Assembly (NCBI RefSeq): GCF_030730905.1 | Contig: NZ_JAVAMP010000001.1 | Location: 620,001-684,000 of the forward strand | DNA length: 64,000 nucleotides | Source: Chengkuizengella axinellae | Lineage (GTDB): Bacteria; Bacillota; Bacilli; Paenibacillales; KCTC-33759 | Direction: 5' to 3' | Shown: piece by piece, positions 28,737-39,311 of the stretch | Numbering within the stretch: the first letter of the stretch is position 1 | Layout: each line of letters starts with the position of its first letter | Position numbers and translations under genes: made by a program | The notes under the pieces: generated by a model | What the model saw: only the letters and a program-made list of their open reading frames with translations | What the model was told of the DNA's origin: nothing | Databases searched by the model: none

Positions 28737-28874
28737 ATGCGAGATTTTTCGTGGAAGTATTTTATTAACACTGGAGATGTCGACGCTTATTTATTATACA
28801 AGCAAATCAATGAACAAGATGAAGAAGAACTAGAGCAGGAAGACATACCCGAGGAAGATGGAGTGATTAATTAG
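28737..28874 (+). CDS. yqzL: YqzL family small protein
   Basis: This 45-codon gene lies in the era-recO gap. It begins MRDFSWKYF and continues with GDVDAYLLYK and an acidic tail. This matches the YqzL family, found at the same position in B. subtilis; its function is unknown. AAAGGA lies 9 bases before the ATG. recO starts 17 bases downstream. Confidence 0.85.
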   Translation: MRDFSWKYFINTGDVDAYLLYKQINEQDEEELEQEDIPEEDGVIN

Positions 28875-28890
28875 GGAAGAGGAAAGAAGG

Positions 28891-29643
28891 ATGTTGTATA
28901 AGGTAGATGGTATTGTCATCCGTACGATCGATTATGGTGAAGGCAACAAAATTATTGTAATATATACAAAAGAAATGGGGAAAGTGAGTGTTATGGCTAG
29001 AGGGGCGAAGAAGCTAAAGAGTCGCCTTTCTAGCGTCACTCAATTATTTACTTATGCACAGTATACATATTATAAAACTGGGAAAATGGGTACATTAAAC
29101 GATGTCGAAACATTAAAATCCTTTCATGAATTGAATTTAGATATATTCAAATCTACTTATGCTTCTTATCTTGTTGAATTAGTTGATCGAATGTTGGAGG
29201 AACAAGAAGGTAGTGCTTATATTTTTGAACAATTGGTAGCCTCTTTAGAATTTATTCAAGATGATAAAGACCCCCAAATCATTACACATATATTTGAATT
29301 AAAAATGCTTGAACTGGCTGGTTATTACCCAGTATTAACAGAATGTATCTCATGTGGATCAGATTTAAACAACAGCACGTTCATATCAGCTTCTTTAGGA
29401 GGTACACTATGTAACAAGTGCAGTTCTAAAGAGCAATATGTTAAAAAAATAAATGCCCGAGCTTTAAAACTATTGCAAGTGTTTCAACAAATGGATATCA
29501 GAAGATTAGGAAAAATAAATATATCCGATCCAATCAAGAATGAAATCAAAATGATTATGAGGGAATTTATGGATGCACATGTGAATATTAATTTTAAATC
29601 TCGGTATGTGTTGGATCAAATTTTAAATTATCATCAAAAGTAA
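28891..29643 (+). CDS. recO: DNA repair protein RecO
   Basis: This 250-residue recombination mediator loads RecA on SSB-coated DNA with RecF and RecR. It has the N-terminal OB fold (VDGIVIRTIDYGE) and a central helical domain. A four-Cys zinc site (CISCG...CNKC) lies at about residues 151-175, as in Firmicute RecO. It is probably co-transcribed with yqzL. It complements the AddAB pathway encoded at the start of the window. Confidence 0.94.
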   Translation: MLYKVDGIVIRTIDYGEGNKIIVIYTKEMGKVSVMARGAKKLKSRLSSVTQLFTYAQYTYYKTGKMGTLNDVETLKSFHELNLDIFKSTYASYLVELVDRMLEEQEGSAYIFEQLVASLEFIQDDKDPQIITHIFELKMLELAGYYPVLTECISCGSDLNNSTFISASLGGTLCNKCSSKEQYVKKINARALKLLQVFQQMDIRRLGKINISDPIKNEIKMIMREFMDAHVNINFKSRYVLDQILNYHQK

Positions 29644-29669
29644 ATATGGATTTTCAGCATGATTTGAAT

Positions 29670-29698
29670 TTGACATTTTAATAACATCATAATATACT
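29670..29698 (+). promoter_or_regulatory. Sigma-A promoter of glyQS
   Basis: A perfect TTGACA at 29670-29675 and TATACT at 29693-29698 are 17 bases apart. They lie immediately before the T-box leader. Confidence 0.85.
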
Positions 29699-29730
29699 AA
29701 TGTTTAAACTGTTTTTCATTTAAAGATACA

Positions 29731-29935
29731 GAGAAGGAAAAGAGTAACCTATTAATGTCTTGAATAGCGAGTCAGGGATGGTGGGAGCCTGATCAAACAT
29801 ATTTGGTGAACGGCATTCTGGAGTATCTAATTTATAAAGCGGATAATTGAGGCTGTTATCTTCATTATCAAATAGGGTGGAACCGCGGGTAAACATCTCG
29901 TCCCTATGTCATTCATTGACATAGGGACTTTTTAT
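29731..29935 (+). promoter_or_regulatory. Glycine T-box riboswitch with terminator
   Basis: The leader has stem I elements including GCGAGTCAGGGATGG, a candidate glycine specifier GGC at 29812-29814 after GAAC, and the T-box core AGGGTGGAACCGCGGG at 29874-29889. The terminator hairpin GTCCCTATGTC/GACATAGGGAC (29900-29928) is followed by a T run. Uncharged tRNA-Gly should stabilise the antiterminator and switch on glyQS. The compact form is that of the glyQS T-boxes. Confidence 0.93.
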
Positions 29936-29996
29936 TGCCTCAAAAAGTGATAGTCGGCTAAGTAGTTAGTCTACTAAATATAAGGAGAGTGATTTT

Positions 29997-30887
29997 GTGA
30001 ATTTTCAAAATATGATTTTAACCTTGCAGCAATTTTGGTCAGAGCAAAATTGCATTATCGTTCAACCGTATGATGTTGAAACAGGCGCAGGGACATTAAA
30101 TCCAATGACGTTTTTACGCAGCATTGGTCCTGAGCCATGGAATGTTGCTTATGTAGAGCCTTCTAGAAGACCGGCGGACGGTAGGTATGGTGAGAACCCG
30201 AATCGTTTATATCAGCATCATCAATTTCAAGTTATATTAAAACCATCTCCAGACAATATTCAAGAAATTTATTTAGAAAGCTTAAAACAGTTAGGAATTC
30301 ATGCTGAAGACCATGACATTCGTTTTGTAGAGGATAATTGGGAACATCCTGCTTTAGGTGCTTGGGGATTAGGTTGGGAAGTATGGTTAGATGGTATGGA
30401 AATTACTCAATTCACGTATTTCCAACAAGTTGGAGGAATTGACACGAATCCTGTAGCTGTGGAGATTACATATGGTTTGGAACGATTAGCTTCATATATT
30501 CAAGATAAAGAAAATGTTTTTGATTTGGAATGGGTTGAAGGAGTTAAGTATCGAGATGTATTCCATCAACCAGAGTATGAGCATTCAAAATATACTTTTG
30601 AAATTTCAGATACAAAAATGCTGTTTACACTTTTTAATATGTATGAAGAAGAAGCAAAGAAAATATTAGAACAAAATTTGGTTTTTCCTGCATATGATTA
30701 TGTTTTAAAATGTTCACATACCTTTAATCTATTGGATGCAAGGGGAGCCATCAGTGTAACAGAGCGTACTGGTTATATCACAAGAGTTCGAAATCTTTCA
30801 AGATTATGTGCTTCAACTTATTTACAAGAAAGAGAACGTTTGGGATTTCCACTTCTAGAAGGTAAAGGAGGGAGTAACAATGAATAA
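29997..30887 (+). CDS. glyQ: Glycine-tRNA ligase alpha subunit
   Basis: This 296-residue catalytic-core subunit of the heterotetrameric glycyl-tRNA synthetase has [20 protein letters not shown] at the N terminus, [14 protein letters not shown] and the C-terminal [24 protein letters not shown] lies upstream of the GTG start. It is controlled by the T-box leader directly upstream and overlaps glyS by 8 bases. Length is standard. Confidence 0.97.
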   Translation: MNFQNMILTLQQFWSEQNCIIVQPYDVETGAGTLNPMTFLRSIGPEPWNVAYVEPSRRPADGRYGENPNRLYQHHQFQVILKPSPDNIQEIYLESLKQLGIHAEDHDIRFVEDNWEHPALGAWGLGWEVWLDGMEITQFTYFQQVGGIDTNPVAVEITYGLERLASYIQDKENVFDLEWVEGVKYRDVFHQPEYEHSKYTFEISDTKMLFTLFNMYEEEAKKILEQNLVFPAYDYVLKCSHTFNLLDARGAISVTERTGYITRVRNLSRLCASTYLQERERLGFPLLEGKGGSNNE

Positions 30888-32955
30888 AGATATATTGATC
30901 GAAATTGGAATGGAAGAAATACCTTCCAGATTTATTCGTGATGCTGCCAATTTATTAGAAAAGAAAATAAGTGAATGGTTATCAGATTCCCGTATACATT
31001 TTTCTGGAACAAAAGTATTTGCTACTCCTCGCAGATTAGCTGTAGTTGTAAATGAAGTATCAACAAAACAACCTGACTTAAGAAGTGAAGTGAAAGGCCC
31101 ATCCAAAAAAATTGCTCTAAATGAACAAGAGGAATGGAGTAAAGCAGCTTTAGGATTTGCTCGTAGTCAAGGGGTAGAACCATCTGATTTGTTTTTTAAA
31201 GAGTTAAAGGGAATTGAATATGTACATGCTGTGAAAAATGAGATCGGTATTGAAACAAAAAGCATTCTTTCAGATGGGATTAGTAAAATTATTACTTCAA
31301 TGGTTTATCCTAAAAATATGAGATGGGGCAAACATGATTTGAAATATGTTCGTCCAATACGCTGGCTTGTTGCATTGTATGATGAGGTAATCATTCCTTT
31401 AGAAATTACGGGTGTCCATTCAGGAAGAACTTCAAGGGGACATCGTTTCCTAGGAAAAGAAGTAGATATTCAACATCCTTCTACTTATGTATCTCAATTG
31501 AAGGAATCATTTGTCTTTGTAGATATAGAAGAGAGAAAACAGCTCATTCATAATCAAATTAATACGTTGGCGAAGGATAAAAATTGGGTTGTATCAATCA
31601 AAGATGATTTATTAGAGGAAGTGCTTTTTCTTGTTGAATATCCAACAGCACTTTATGGCTCATTTCAATCTGAGTTTCTGGAAATTCCACAAGAAGTATT
31701 AATTACTTCTATGAGAGAACACCAACGATACTTTCCTGTTTTTGATCATGAAAGTAATTTGTTACCTCATTTTATCACGGTACGAAATGGGGACAAAAAA
31801 TCTTTAGATGTAGTAGCAAGAGGGAATGAAAAAGTACTTAAAGCAAGGTTAGCTGATGCAAGATTTTTCTATCAAGAGGATCAGAATTTACCAATAGATA
31901 AAGCATTAGCTAAACTTGAAAAAATCGTATATCATGAAGAACTTGGTACTGTAGGAGATAAAGTGCGAAGAATTCGCACGATATCTGATCAAATCGCTAA
32001 GTTTTTATCAGTTGATGAAAAAGTACAGAGACAAGTTACAAGAGCATCAATGATATGTAAGTTTGATTTGGTAACGCAGATGGTTTATGAATTCCCAGAA
32101 TTACAAGGAGTTATGGGAGAGGATTATGCACTTAAGGCCGGAGAAGACCCTGTTGTGTCAAGTGCTATCTCTCAGCATTATCAACCGCGTTTTTCTGGAG
32201 ATAGTTCTCCTGAATCCATTGTTGGTGCTATTGTGAGTATAGCCGATAAATTGGACAGCATTGTAGGATGTTTTTCTATTGGAATTGTACCTACAGGTTC
32301 ACAAGATCCTTATGCTTTGCGAAGAAGTGCTGCGGGGATAGTACAAATCGTATTGGATCAAAAACTTAATGTCAATTTAACTGATTTATTTGATATTTGT
32401 TTTGCAGTGTATGAGGAAAGTAATTTGTTAAAAACTGAGATGGACGATCTTAGAGAGAAATGTTTCGACTTTTTTTCATTAAGAGTTAAAAATGTACTTA
32501 CGGATATGAACATTAGATATGACGTGATAGATGCTGTAATGGCAACGAATATTAACGATATTTCTTCTGTTGTACGTAGAGGAAAGGCTGTAATGCAGTT
32601 TGTTGAACAATCGGATGTAAAAATTACATTAGAATCATTTAACCGTGTAAATAATTTAGCATCGAAAGCAGAAAATAAAAAAATAGAGGAAGCCTATTTT
32701 GAAGAAAATGTTGAACATGATCTGTATCAGAAATGGAATCAACTTCATTCTTCATTTACTAAGAAATTAGAAACCTCTTTAGAACTAGAAGCTCTTGAGA
32801 TGTTAAAACAATTGCAAATTCCAATCACATCGTTTTTTGATAAAGTAATGGTTATGAGTGAAAATGAAAATTTAAGAAGAAATCGTTTGGCATTATTAGC
32901 AAATATATCGGAAGATATAACTAAAATCGCTGATTTTCAAAAAATAGTAATTTAG
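30880..32955 (+). CDS. glyS: Glycine-tRNA ligase beta subunit
   Basis: This 691-residue beta subunit supplies tRNA binding for glycyl-tRNA synthetase. It begins [12 protein letters not shown], with [20 protein letters not shown] near residue 150 and a central HD-like domain containing [18 protein letters not shown]. The C-terminal anticodon-binding domain is last. AAAGGAGGGAG precedes the ATG inside glyQ, indicating coupled translation. Nothing is unusual in the frame. Confidence 0.97.
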   Translation: MNKDILIEIGMEEIPSRFIRDAANLLEKKISEWLSDSRIHFSGTKVFATPRRLAVVVNEVSTKQPDLRSEVKGPSKKIALNEQEEWSKAALGFARSQGVEPSDLFFKELKGIEYVHAVKNEIGIETKSILSDGISKIITSMVYPKNMRWGKHDLKYVRPIRWLVALYDEVIIPLEITGVHSGRTSRGHRFLGKEVDIQHPSTYVSQLKESFVFVDIEERKQLIHNQINTLAKDKNWVVSIKDDLLEEVLFLVEYPTALYGSFQSEFLEIPQEVLITSMREHQRYFPVFDHESNLLPHFITVRNGDKKSLDVVARGNEKVLKARLADARFFYQEDQNLPIDKALAKLEKIVYHEELGTVGDKVRRIRTISDQIAKFLSVDEKVQRQVTRASMICKFDLVTQMVYEFPELQGVMGEDYALKAGEDPVVSSAISQHYQPRFSGDSSPESIVGAIVSIADKLDSIVGCFSIGIVPTGSQDPYALRRSAAGIVQIVLDQKLNVNLTDLFDICFAVYEESNLLKTEMDDLREKCFDFFSLRVKNVLTDMNIRYDVIDAVMATNINDISSVVRRGKAVMQFVEQSDVKITLESFNRVNNLASKAENKKIEEAYFEENVEHDLYQKWNQLHSSFTKKLETSLELEALEMLKQLQIPITSFFDKVMVMSENENLRRNRLALLANISEDITKIADFQKIVI

Positions 32956-33042
32956 TGTAATGGATTACATTGTTTGTTAGCAGTTGCAGGATTTTTATGT
33001 TTAAGTATCGTATATAATAATTTAAGCTACTCTAAATAGAAA

Positions 33043-33513
33043 ATGGTGATAACAATTCATAATATTCGTATGATTGTTGATGCTGATGCATGTCCCGTTA
33101 AAAGTGAAATTGTACTGCTCGGTAAACAATTTCAAATTCAAGTTGTGATGGTAGCGTCCTTTGATCACTCTTTAAAAAATGAAGACGGTGTAGTAAACAT
33201 TCAAGTAGACCGATCTGATCAGTCAGCAGATTTGTATATTTCCAATCATATTTCTGCTGGTGATATTTTAATTACGCATGATTTTGGATTAGCTTCTATA
33301 TGTTTAGGTAAGAGTGTAAAAGTGATATCACCGCGCGGTAAGTTTTATAATGAGCAATCTATTGATTTTTTGCTGGAAAACCGTCATGAAAGTGCAAAAA
33401 AGAGAAGAAGTGGACATTTTACCAAAGGTCCAAAACCATTTTCAAAAGAGGATCGTAATAATTTTCTACAAACAATGACAAATTTTTTAAAACAATTGCA
33501 GGATATTGAATGA
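33043..33513 (+). CDS. yqxD: YaiI/YqxD family protein (DUF188)
   Basis: This protein of about 156 residues has the family signatures VDADACPVK near the N terminus, ILITHDFGLA in the middle and SGHFTKGPKPFSKEDRNNF near the end. The acidic residues suggest a metal-dependent PIN-like fold, but activity is not established. The ATG at 33043 has no clear ribosome site; an ATG at 33070 would start right at the conserved region. It directly precedes dnaG, as in B. subtilis. Confidence 0.88.
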   Translation: MVITIHNIRMIVDADACPVKSEIVLLGKQFQIQVVMVASFDHSLKNEDGVVNIQVDRSDQSADLYISNHISAGDILITHDFGLASICLGKSVKVISPRGKFYNEQSIDFLLENRHESAKKRRSGHFTKGPKPFSKEDRNNFLQTMTNFLKQLQDIE

Positions 33514-33557
33514 AAATAGCGAAATATAAATTGTTAATAGCAGATGAAGGTGGTTAA

Positions 33558-35378
33558 GTGTCAAATATTGGTGTTCCAGACGAGGTCATCGAAACGGTTT
33601 TAAAACAAAATGACATTATTGATATTATCAGTAAATATGTACATTTATCAAAACAAGGAAAAAATCTAAAAGGTCTTTGTCCGTTTCATTCTGAAAAAAC
33701 TCCTTCATTTACAGTATCGCCCGATAAACAAATCTTCAATTGCTTTGGTTGTGGAATTGGTGGTAATGTTATTAAATTTATGATGGAAATAGAAAACTAC
33801 TCATTTCCAGAAGCAGTACAACAGCTAGCTGAAGATGCTGATATTCCTTTTCATTGGCATGGGGGTCATAATGAAAATCCAGAACAGCAGAAAGAAAAGT
33901 CTGATCTATTAAAAGCGCACGAGTTATCTGGAACTTTTTTTCATTATATATTAAAAAATACAGTACATGGAAAAGATGCTGTTCAGTATTTGGAAAAAAG
34001 GGGTTTCTCAATGAAGTTAATAAATCAATTTCAGATCGGATATATCCCCGCAATGAGAAACACGTTATCAGACTTTTTGCATAAAAGAGATTTTTCACTT
34101 CCTCTAATGGAAGAGGGTGGACTACTTTCTAAATCTGATCGGCAGCAGTACGTAGACCGATTTAGAGATCGCATCATGTTTCCAATAACGAATGCCAGAG
34201 GGAATATAATTGCTTTTGCAGGCAGAATTTTGGGTGATGGTCAGCCAAAATATTTAAACTCACCCGAAACCATTCTGTTTAATAAGAGTAAAACATTGTA
34301 TAACTTTTATCAGGCAAAAAAAGAAATCAGAAAGACCGGGCGCATCGTTCTTTTTGAAGGGTATGTTGATGTAATCAAGGCTTGGGATGCAGGAGTTTTA
34401 AATGGGATAGCAACAATGGGAACTGCTGTCACTGAAGAACATGCAACCACTTTAAAGCGATATGCTGATCAAATTATTTTATGTTTTGATGGGGATGAAG
34501 CGGGTCAAACAGCTGCCATAAAAAATCTTTCTATTTTAGAAAAAATGAAATTTCAAGTTTATGTTGCTATGCTGCCAGACCTTATGGATCCTGATGATTA
34601 CATTATGACACATGGATCTGATCGTTTTAAAAGAGAGGTTATAGAAAATGCAGTATCTGCTACAAAATATAAAATATTGTACTTGCGAAAAAACTTTAAG
34701 TTAAATGATGACAATGAGCGACTGCGCTACATTCGATCAGCGTTAAAAATCATTGCCCAGCTAGATTCACCAACCGAAAGAGAACATTACATTAAAGAGA
34801 TGTCTAGTGACTTCGATTATTCCTTTGAAACATTAAAACAAGAAATGTTTGAGATCAAACAGGAATTAGAAAAAAAACTTGGCAAAGGGGATAATAACGA
34901 AAAACGGTGGAATAATGTAATGAATGGAAGTGGCAAGGAAGTTGCCCCTTCACTATTACCAGCTTATCATAATGCTGAAAAGAATTTACTAGCTATTATG
35001 ATGTATAACCGGCAAATTACAACTTATGTTGAAAAAGAGATTGGTGATCAGTTTAATGTAGAGATTCATGGTGCAATAGCAGCTTATTTATACGCCTTTT
35101 TTGCTCAACATGAAAAACCTGATATAAGTAAATTTTTGGCCATGCTACGAAATGATGAGCTAGAGAATGTGGCTAGTTCAATTTCACTCATCGGTGACCA
35201 TCACGCTACAAATTCTAAAGTTATTGATGATTACATTAAACAAATCAAGAAATTTTCTCAGCAGCATATTATAAAACAAAAGAGATTAGAAAGAGATCAA
35301 GCAGAACGTGCAGGAGATTATATACGGGCTGCAGAAATAGGAAAAGAGATTATAACCCTAGAGAGAAACCAAAAGTAA
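33558..35378 (+). CDS. dnaG: DNA primase
   Basis: This 606-residue enzyme synthesises RNA primers for replication. The N-terminal CHC2 zinc finger is complete ([11 protein letters not shown]...FNCFGCG, about residues 40-65). The RNA polymerase domain has [19 protein letters not shown], and the Toprim core has [14 protein letters not shown] and LCFDGDEAG. The C-terminal helicase-binding domain is present. The start is GTG, with GAAGGTGG upstream. It forms the conserved dnaG-sigA pair. Confidence 0.97.
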   Translation: MSNIGVPDEVIETVLKQNDIIDIISKYVHLSKQGKNLKGLCPFHSEKTPSFTVSPDKQIFNCFGCGIGGNVIKFMMEIENYSFPEAVQQLAEDADIPFHWHGGHNENPEQQKEKSDLLKAHELSGTFFHYILKNTVHGKDAVQYLEKRGFSMKLINQFQIGYIPAMRNTLSDFLHKRDFSLPLMEEGGLLSKSDRQQYVDRFRDRIMFPITNARGNIIAFAGRILGDGQPKYLNSPETILFNKSKTLYNFYQAKKEIRKTGRIVLFEGYVDVIKAWDAGVLNGIATMGTAVTEEHATTLKRYADQIILCFDGDEAGQTAAIKNLSILEKMKFQVYVAMLPDLMDPDDYIMTHGSDRFKREVIENAVSATKYKILYLRKNFKLNDDNERLRYIRSALKIIAQLDSPTEREHYIKEMSSDFDYSFETLKQEMFEIKQELEKKLGKGDNNEKRWNNVMNGSGKEVAPSLLPAYHNAEKNLLAIMMYNRQITTYVEKEIGDQFNVEIHGAIAAYLYAFFAQHEKPDISKFLAMLRNDELENVASSISLIGDHHATNSKVIDDYIKQIKKFSQQHIIKQKRLERDQAERAGDYIRAAEIGKEIITLERNQK

Positions 35379-35421
35379 ATTACTTATAGATATCAATCTA
35401 GGGAGGAGGGAGTTGGATCAA

Positions 35422-36543
35422 ATGACGAACGATCAACGAACTCAAATTGACGAGACTGAATTAAGCTTGGATCAAGTAAAAGAACAGTTAATTGATTTGG
35501 GTAAAAAACGTTCATCACTTACTTATAAAGTTATAATGGAGAAATTATCTCCTTTTGATCAAGAACCAGAACAAATTGATGATTTTTTTGAACACTTGTC
35601 TGAACTAGGGATAGAGATTGCAAATGAAGCAGATGTGAATGTACCTATAGCGTCTGAAGTAAATCAAACAGAAGATTTTACATTAGATGACGACTTATCA
35701 TTACCACCAGGAATTAAAATTAATGATCCCGTTCGCATGTATTTAAAGGAAATTGGGCGTGTGCAATTATTATCGGCTGAGGAAGAAGTCAATTTAGCCA
35801 TAAGAATTGAAGAAGGTGATGAAGAAGCTAAAAAGAGATTAGCTGAAGCAAATCTTCGTCTGGTTGTAAGTATAGCTAAAAGATATGTTGGACGTGGTAT
35901 GTTATTCCTTGATTTAATTCAAGAAGGAAATATGGGTCTGATTAAAGCAGTAGAAAAATTTGATCATACAAAAGGTTATAAATTTAGTACTTATGCAACT
36001 TGGTGGATTCGTCAAGCGATTACTCGTGCCATTGCAGACCAAGCTAGAACCATTCGAATTCCTGTACATATGGTTGAAACCATTAATAAGTTGATTCGAG
36101 TTTCTCGTCAACTGCTACAAGACTTGGGACGTGAGCCTGCACCGGAAGAAATTGCAGAAGAAATGGAATTAAGCACAGATAAAGTTCGTGAAATTATGAA
36201 AATTGCTCAAGAGCCGGTTTCATTAGAAACACCAATTGGGGAAGAGGATGATTCACACTTAGGTGATTTTATTGAGGATCAAGAGGCTTTAGCACCTTCT
36301 GATGCTGCAGCTTATGAATTGCTTAAAGAGCAGTTAGAAGATGTCCTTGATACTTTAACCGAACGTGAAGAAAATGTACTACGTTTAAGATTTGGTTTGG
36401 ATGATGGACGTACGAGAACTTTAGAAGAAGTAGGGAAAGTATTCGGAGTTACCCGTGAGCGTATTAGACAAATTGAAGCAAAAGCGTTAAGAAAACTGAG
36501 ACATCCAAGCCGAAGTAAAAGATTAAAAGATTTTCTTGAATAA
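35422..36543 (+). CDS. sigA: RNA polymerase housekeeping sigma factor SigA (RpoD)
   Basis: This primary sigma factor of about 373 residues has region 1.2 ([16 protein letters not shown]), region 2 ([20 protein letters not shown], then [19 protein letters not shown]), region 3 and a region 4.2 helix-turn-helix ([19 protein letters not shown]). The ATG at 35422 lies 10 bases after GGAGGAGGGAG; a TTG three codons earlier is in frame but too close to it. It follows dnaG after about 40 bases and is followed by a terminator. Confidence 0.97.
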   Translation: MTNDQRTQIDETELSLDQVKEQLIDLGKKRSSLTYKVIMEKLSPFDQEPEQIDDFFEHLSELGIEIANEADVNVPIASEVNQTEDFTLDDDLSLPPGIKINDPVRMYLKEIGRVQLLSAEEEVNLAIRIEEGDEEAKKRLAEANLRLVVSIAKRYVGRGMLFLDLIQEGNMGLIKAVEKFDHTKGYKFSTYATWWIRQAITRAIADQARTIRIPVHMVETINKLIRVSRQLLQDLGREPAPEEIAEEMELSTDKVREIMKIAQEPVSLETPIGEEDDSHLGDFIEDQEALAPSDAAAYELLKEQLEDVLDTLTEREENVLRLRFGLDDGRTRTLEEVGKVFGVTRERIRQIEAKALRKLRHPSRSKRLKDFLE

Positions 36544-36562
36544 TATTTTTTTGGTTCATTTG

Positions 36563-36600
36563 AAGACCTTTCTGCTTGCAGTGGGGTCTTTTGTTTTTAT
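36563..36600 (+). terminator. Terminator after sigA
   Basis: AAGACC (36563-36568) pairs with GGTCTT (36585-36590) around an inner CTG/CAG stem, and TTGTTTTTAT follows. The remaining gap to 36818 is AT-rich; I see no gene or clear element in it. Confidence 0.65.
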
Positions 36601-36818
36601 TTGATGGGTCCATAGCTCTACATAATAGTTGTTATTTTTTTCAATATTGTGGATTTTCTGTTTAAGTCATATTTAGTTTAACTCTTTTCCATTTTTAATG
36701 CAAATTTTAAAAAATGTTTTTTTCTAACATTAGACAACATCTTCTAGGACTTCAATAGGAGTCTTTGAACTAAGGTGATGGATTACAAAGAAGAATAATA
36801 ATTGGAGTTGTTATAATA

Positions 36819-37595
36819 ATGGTAATCATATCTAAAAGGCTGAAAACGATAGCAGAAAAAGTTTTGCCTAATAGTAAACTCGCAGATATAGGTTCAGACC
36901 ATGCTTTATTACCTACTTATTTAGCACAGAAAGATCGAATCAAACATGCAGTTGCTGGTGAGGTCAATCAAGGACCTTATGAAGCGGCCAAAAAGCAAGT
37001 AGAAGGTGCAAATCTTCAAAGCGTGATTCAGGTCAGGCTTGGAAATGGTCTAGAGGTTATTAAACAAAATGAAATTGATACAATCGTAATTGCAGGAATG
37101 GGGGGAGGATTGATAACTAATATCCTAGATCAACCCTTTGATTATACCTGTGTAAGCCGTTTAATACTTCAACCAAATATGGCAGAGGATAAAGTAAGGC
37201 AATGGTGTTTAGATCATCATTGGAAACTAGCTGAAGAGGAAATATTGGAGGAAGATGGAAAAATTTATGAAATTATTGTAGCTGATCGAAGTGGAAATGC
37301 TGATGAGGAGAATGAACATTTATTTTCTGAAGAAGATATTTTATCGGAGTGTCAAACAAAAGTTACAACTAAGCTAAAAATAATGATGGGTCCTTATTTA
37401 TTAAGTAACGCTTCTTCTATTTTCGTGAAAAAGTGGAATAGAGAAATCGATAAGAGAGAAAAAGTCATTCAACAATTATCCCAGTCTCATTTAGATGAGG
37501 CAGCAAAGAAGAAAAAAGAATTTATAACTGAAGTAAATCAATTAAAGGAGGTAATCAAATGTCTGCAAACGGACAAACCATCATTCAGCTCTTAG
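36819..37595 (+). CDS. trmK: tRNA (adenine(22)-N(1))-methyltransferase TrmK
   Basis: This 258-residue SAM-dependent methyltransferase makes m1A22 in tRNA. The SAM loop ADIGSDHALLPTYLA lies near residue 22 and the catalytic-region VIAGMGGGLI near 90, with the family's C-terminal coiled coil. TTGGAG lies upstream of the ATG. Its 3' end overlaps the following Nif3 gene by 37 bases, the usual trmK-yqfO arrangement of Bacillales. Confidence 0.92.
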   Translation: MVIISKRLKTIAEKVLPNSKLADIGSDHALLPTYLAQKDRIKHAVAGEVNQGPYEAAKKQVEGANLQSVIQVRLGNGLEVIKQNEIDTIVIAGMGGGLITNILDQPFDYTCVSRLILQPNMAEDKVRQWCLDHHWKLAEEEILEEDGKIYEIIVADRSGNADEENEHLFSEEDILSECQTKVTTKLKIMMGPYLLSNASSIFVKKWNREIDKREKVIQQLSQSHLDEAAKKKKEFITEVNQLKEVIKCLQTDKPSFSS

Positions 37596-38674
37596 AGCAG
37601 TGGACTCCTAAATATTACGCAGTTCCTGATGATAAAATTGGATTACAGTTAGGGACACTAAATAAAAAAATTGACAATGTTATGGTTACACTAGATGTAA
37701 CTGAACAAGTAGTAGATGAGGCGATTGAAAATGATGTTGGGTTGATTATTGCACATCACCCGATCATATTTAGACCATTAAAACATATTAGAACAGACTT
37801 TTCGGCAGGTAGGATATATGAGAAGTGTATTAAACACGATATTGCTGTTTATATTGCTCATACGAATCTGGATGTTGCTGAAGGTGGCATAAATGATATG
37901 ATGGCCAATGCATTAGGATTAAAAGACCTTTCACCACTTGAAGAAGTGCATACAGAAAAATTAAATAAACTTGTAGTTTTTGTTCCTGAGGAAGCCCACA
38001 ATAATGTATTAAAATCTATCTTTGCAGCTGGTGCGGGCTGGATTGGTGATTATAGTCATTGCAGCTTTAATATTAAAGGGGAAGGTACTTTTTTGCCCCA
38101 TGTTGATACTGATCCATATATAGGTGAACAAGGTAAACTAACTAAAGTAAATGAAATTCGAATAGAAACAATAGTACCTCAAAGTATCCAGAGGAAAGTC
38201 ATTCAAGCCATGTTGAAGGCTCACCCATACGAAGAGGTTGCTTATGATTTATATCCTATGGATTTGAAAGGGAAAAGTTTTGGGTTAGGTAGAGTTGGAC
38301 GTTTACCTAGAATAAAAACGCTTGAGGAGCTTTCAGAGTTAGTTAAATTAAATTATGATGTGACTATGGTAAAAACAGTTGGGATTTTAAATAAACCTAT
38401 TCATAAGGTGGCTGTTCTTGGTGGATCTGGCAGCAGATATGTTCAGCAGGCGAAATACGCTGGAGCAGACGTTTTAATTACAGGAGATATAGACTTTCAT
38501 ACAGCTCAAGATGCTTTAGCGGATGGGATGTCCATAATAGATCCGGGACATCACGCTGAAAAGATCATGATTAAACACGTTGCTGGATATTTGCAAAAGG
38601 AGTTTGATTCCAAAAATATAGGAACTAATGTTCTGGAATCAAATATAAACACGGATCCGTTTACTTTTTTATAA
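37559..38674 (+). CDS. yqfO: Nif3-like dinuclear metal center protein (YqfO)
   Basis: This 371-residue NGG1p-interacting-factor-3 family protein has the metal ligands AHHPIIF (about residue 64), HTNLD (about 100) and a C-terminal DPGHHAEK. A PII-like insertion domain lies between the two halves (about 125-230), typical of the long Firmicute form. It binds two metals; its role is unclear, with suggested links to GTP cyclohydrolase-like chemistry. AAAGGAGG lies 8 bases before the ATG within trmK. Confidence 0.92.
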   Translation: MSANGQTIIQLLEQWTPKYYAVPDDKIGLQLGTLNKKIDNVMVTLDVTEQVVDEAIENDVGLIIAHHPIIFRPLKHIRTDFSAGRIYEKCIKHDIAVYIAHTNLDVAEGGINDMMANALGLKDLSPLEEVHTEKLNKLVVFVPEEAHNNVLKSIFAAGAGWIGDYSHCSFNIKGEGTFLPHVDTDPYIGEQGKLTKVNEIRIETIVPQSIQRKVIQAMLKAHPYEEVAYDLYPMDLKGKSFGLGRVGRLPRIKTLEELSELVKLNYDVTMVKTVGILNKPIHKVAVLGGSGSRYVQQAKYAGADVLITGDIDFHTAQDALADGMSIIDPGHHAEKIMIKHVAGYLQKEFDSKNIGTNVLESNINTDPFTFL

Positions 38675-38745
38675 CGCGAGAATACATAAAAGTAAGCTAC
38701 ACTTAGTAAATGTGAATTTTTTCTTGAATTTCTAAAATTAAGTGC

Positions 38746-38775
38746 TTGTTATTTATGAATTCAATCTGTTATACT
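38746..38775 (+). promoter_or_regulatory. Promoter of rnpB
   Basis: TTGTTA (38746-38751) and TATACT (38770-38775) are 18 bases apart and lie about 10 bases before the RNase P RNA 5' end. Confidence 0.7.
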
Positions 38776-38785
38776 ATTCTTCGTG

Positions 38786-39194
38786 ACGGAAAGTTTGACG
38801 AACAATCGCTGGAGATTATATCTCGAGAGGAAAGTCCGGGCTCCACAGGGCAGGGTGCTGGATAACGTCCAGTCAGCGCGAGTTGAAGGATAGTGCCACA
38901 GAAATGGACCGCCGATGGCATACCTATGTATGCACAGGTAAGGGTGGAACCGTGGTGTAAGAGACCACGAGGATTTATGGTGACATATTTCCTGGTAAAC
39001 CCCACTTGGAGCAAGACCTAATGAAACGCAGTGATGACTATCACAACCTTAGCCCGAGGTGCGTTTAGGTTGGTCGCTTGAGCTGTATAGTAATATACAG
39101 CCTAGATAGATGATTGTTACTTCATTGGTGGGAGGGGTGACACCCGTTAATACCACTGGAAGGTACAGAACCCGGCTTATGGCAAACTTTCTAA
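38786..39194 (+). ncRNA. rnpB: RNase P RNA, type A-like
   Basis: The 5' GAAAGTTTG (38789-38797) and 3' CAAACTTTC (39183-39191) form P1. The conserved core is present: AGGAAAGTCCGGGCTCCA (38828-38845), GGTAAGGGTG, GGAGCAAGACC, TAGATAGATGATTG and ACAGAACCCGGCTTA (39165-39179). Order and spacing follow the ancestral (E. coli-like) type A, including a P15 GGAGCAAG loop, not the B. subtilis type B fold. An extra hairpin (about 39125-39160, GGGTGACACCC core) sits at the P19 position. This catalytic RNA removes tRNA 5' leaders. A promoter and a terminator flank it. Confidence 0.95.
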
Positions 39195-39208
39195 ATAATA
39201 GGTCGTTA

Positions 39209-39240
39209 AAAGGGAGTGGAATGTTCCACTCCTTTTATTT
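39209..39240 (+). terminator. Terminator after rnpB
   Basis: GGAGTGGA (39213-39220) pairs with TCCACTCC (39225-39232), extended by AAAA/TTTT. TTTATTT follows. Confidence 0.85.
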
Positions 39241-39311
39241 TGAATATAGGGAATTACATGTCGCTTTCGTGGCATAAAAATCAATCACATAATCAATCAC
39301 ATATTCACCCT

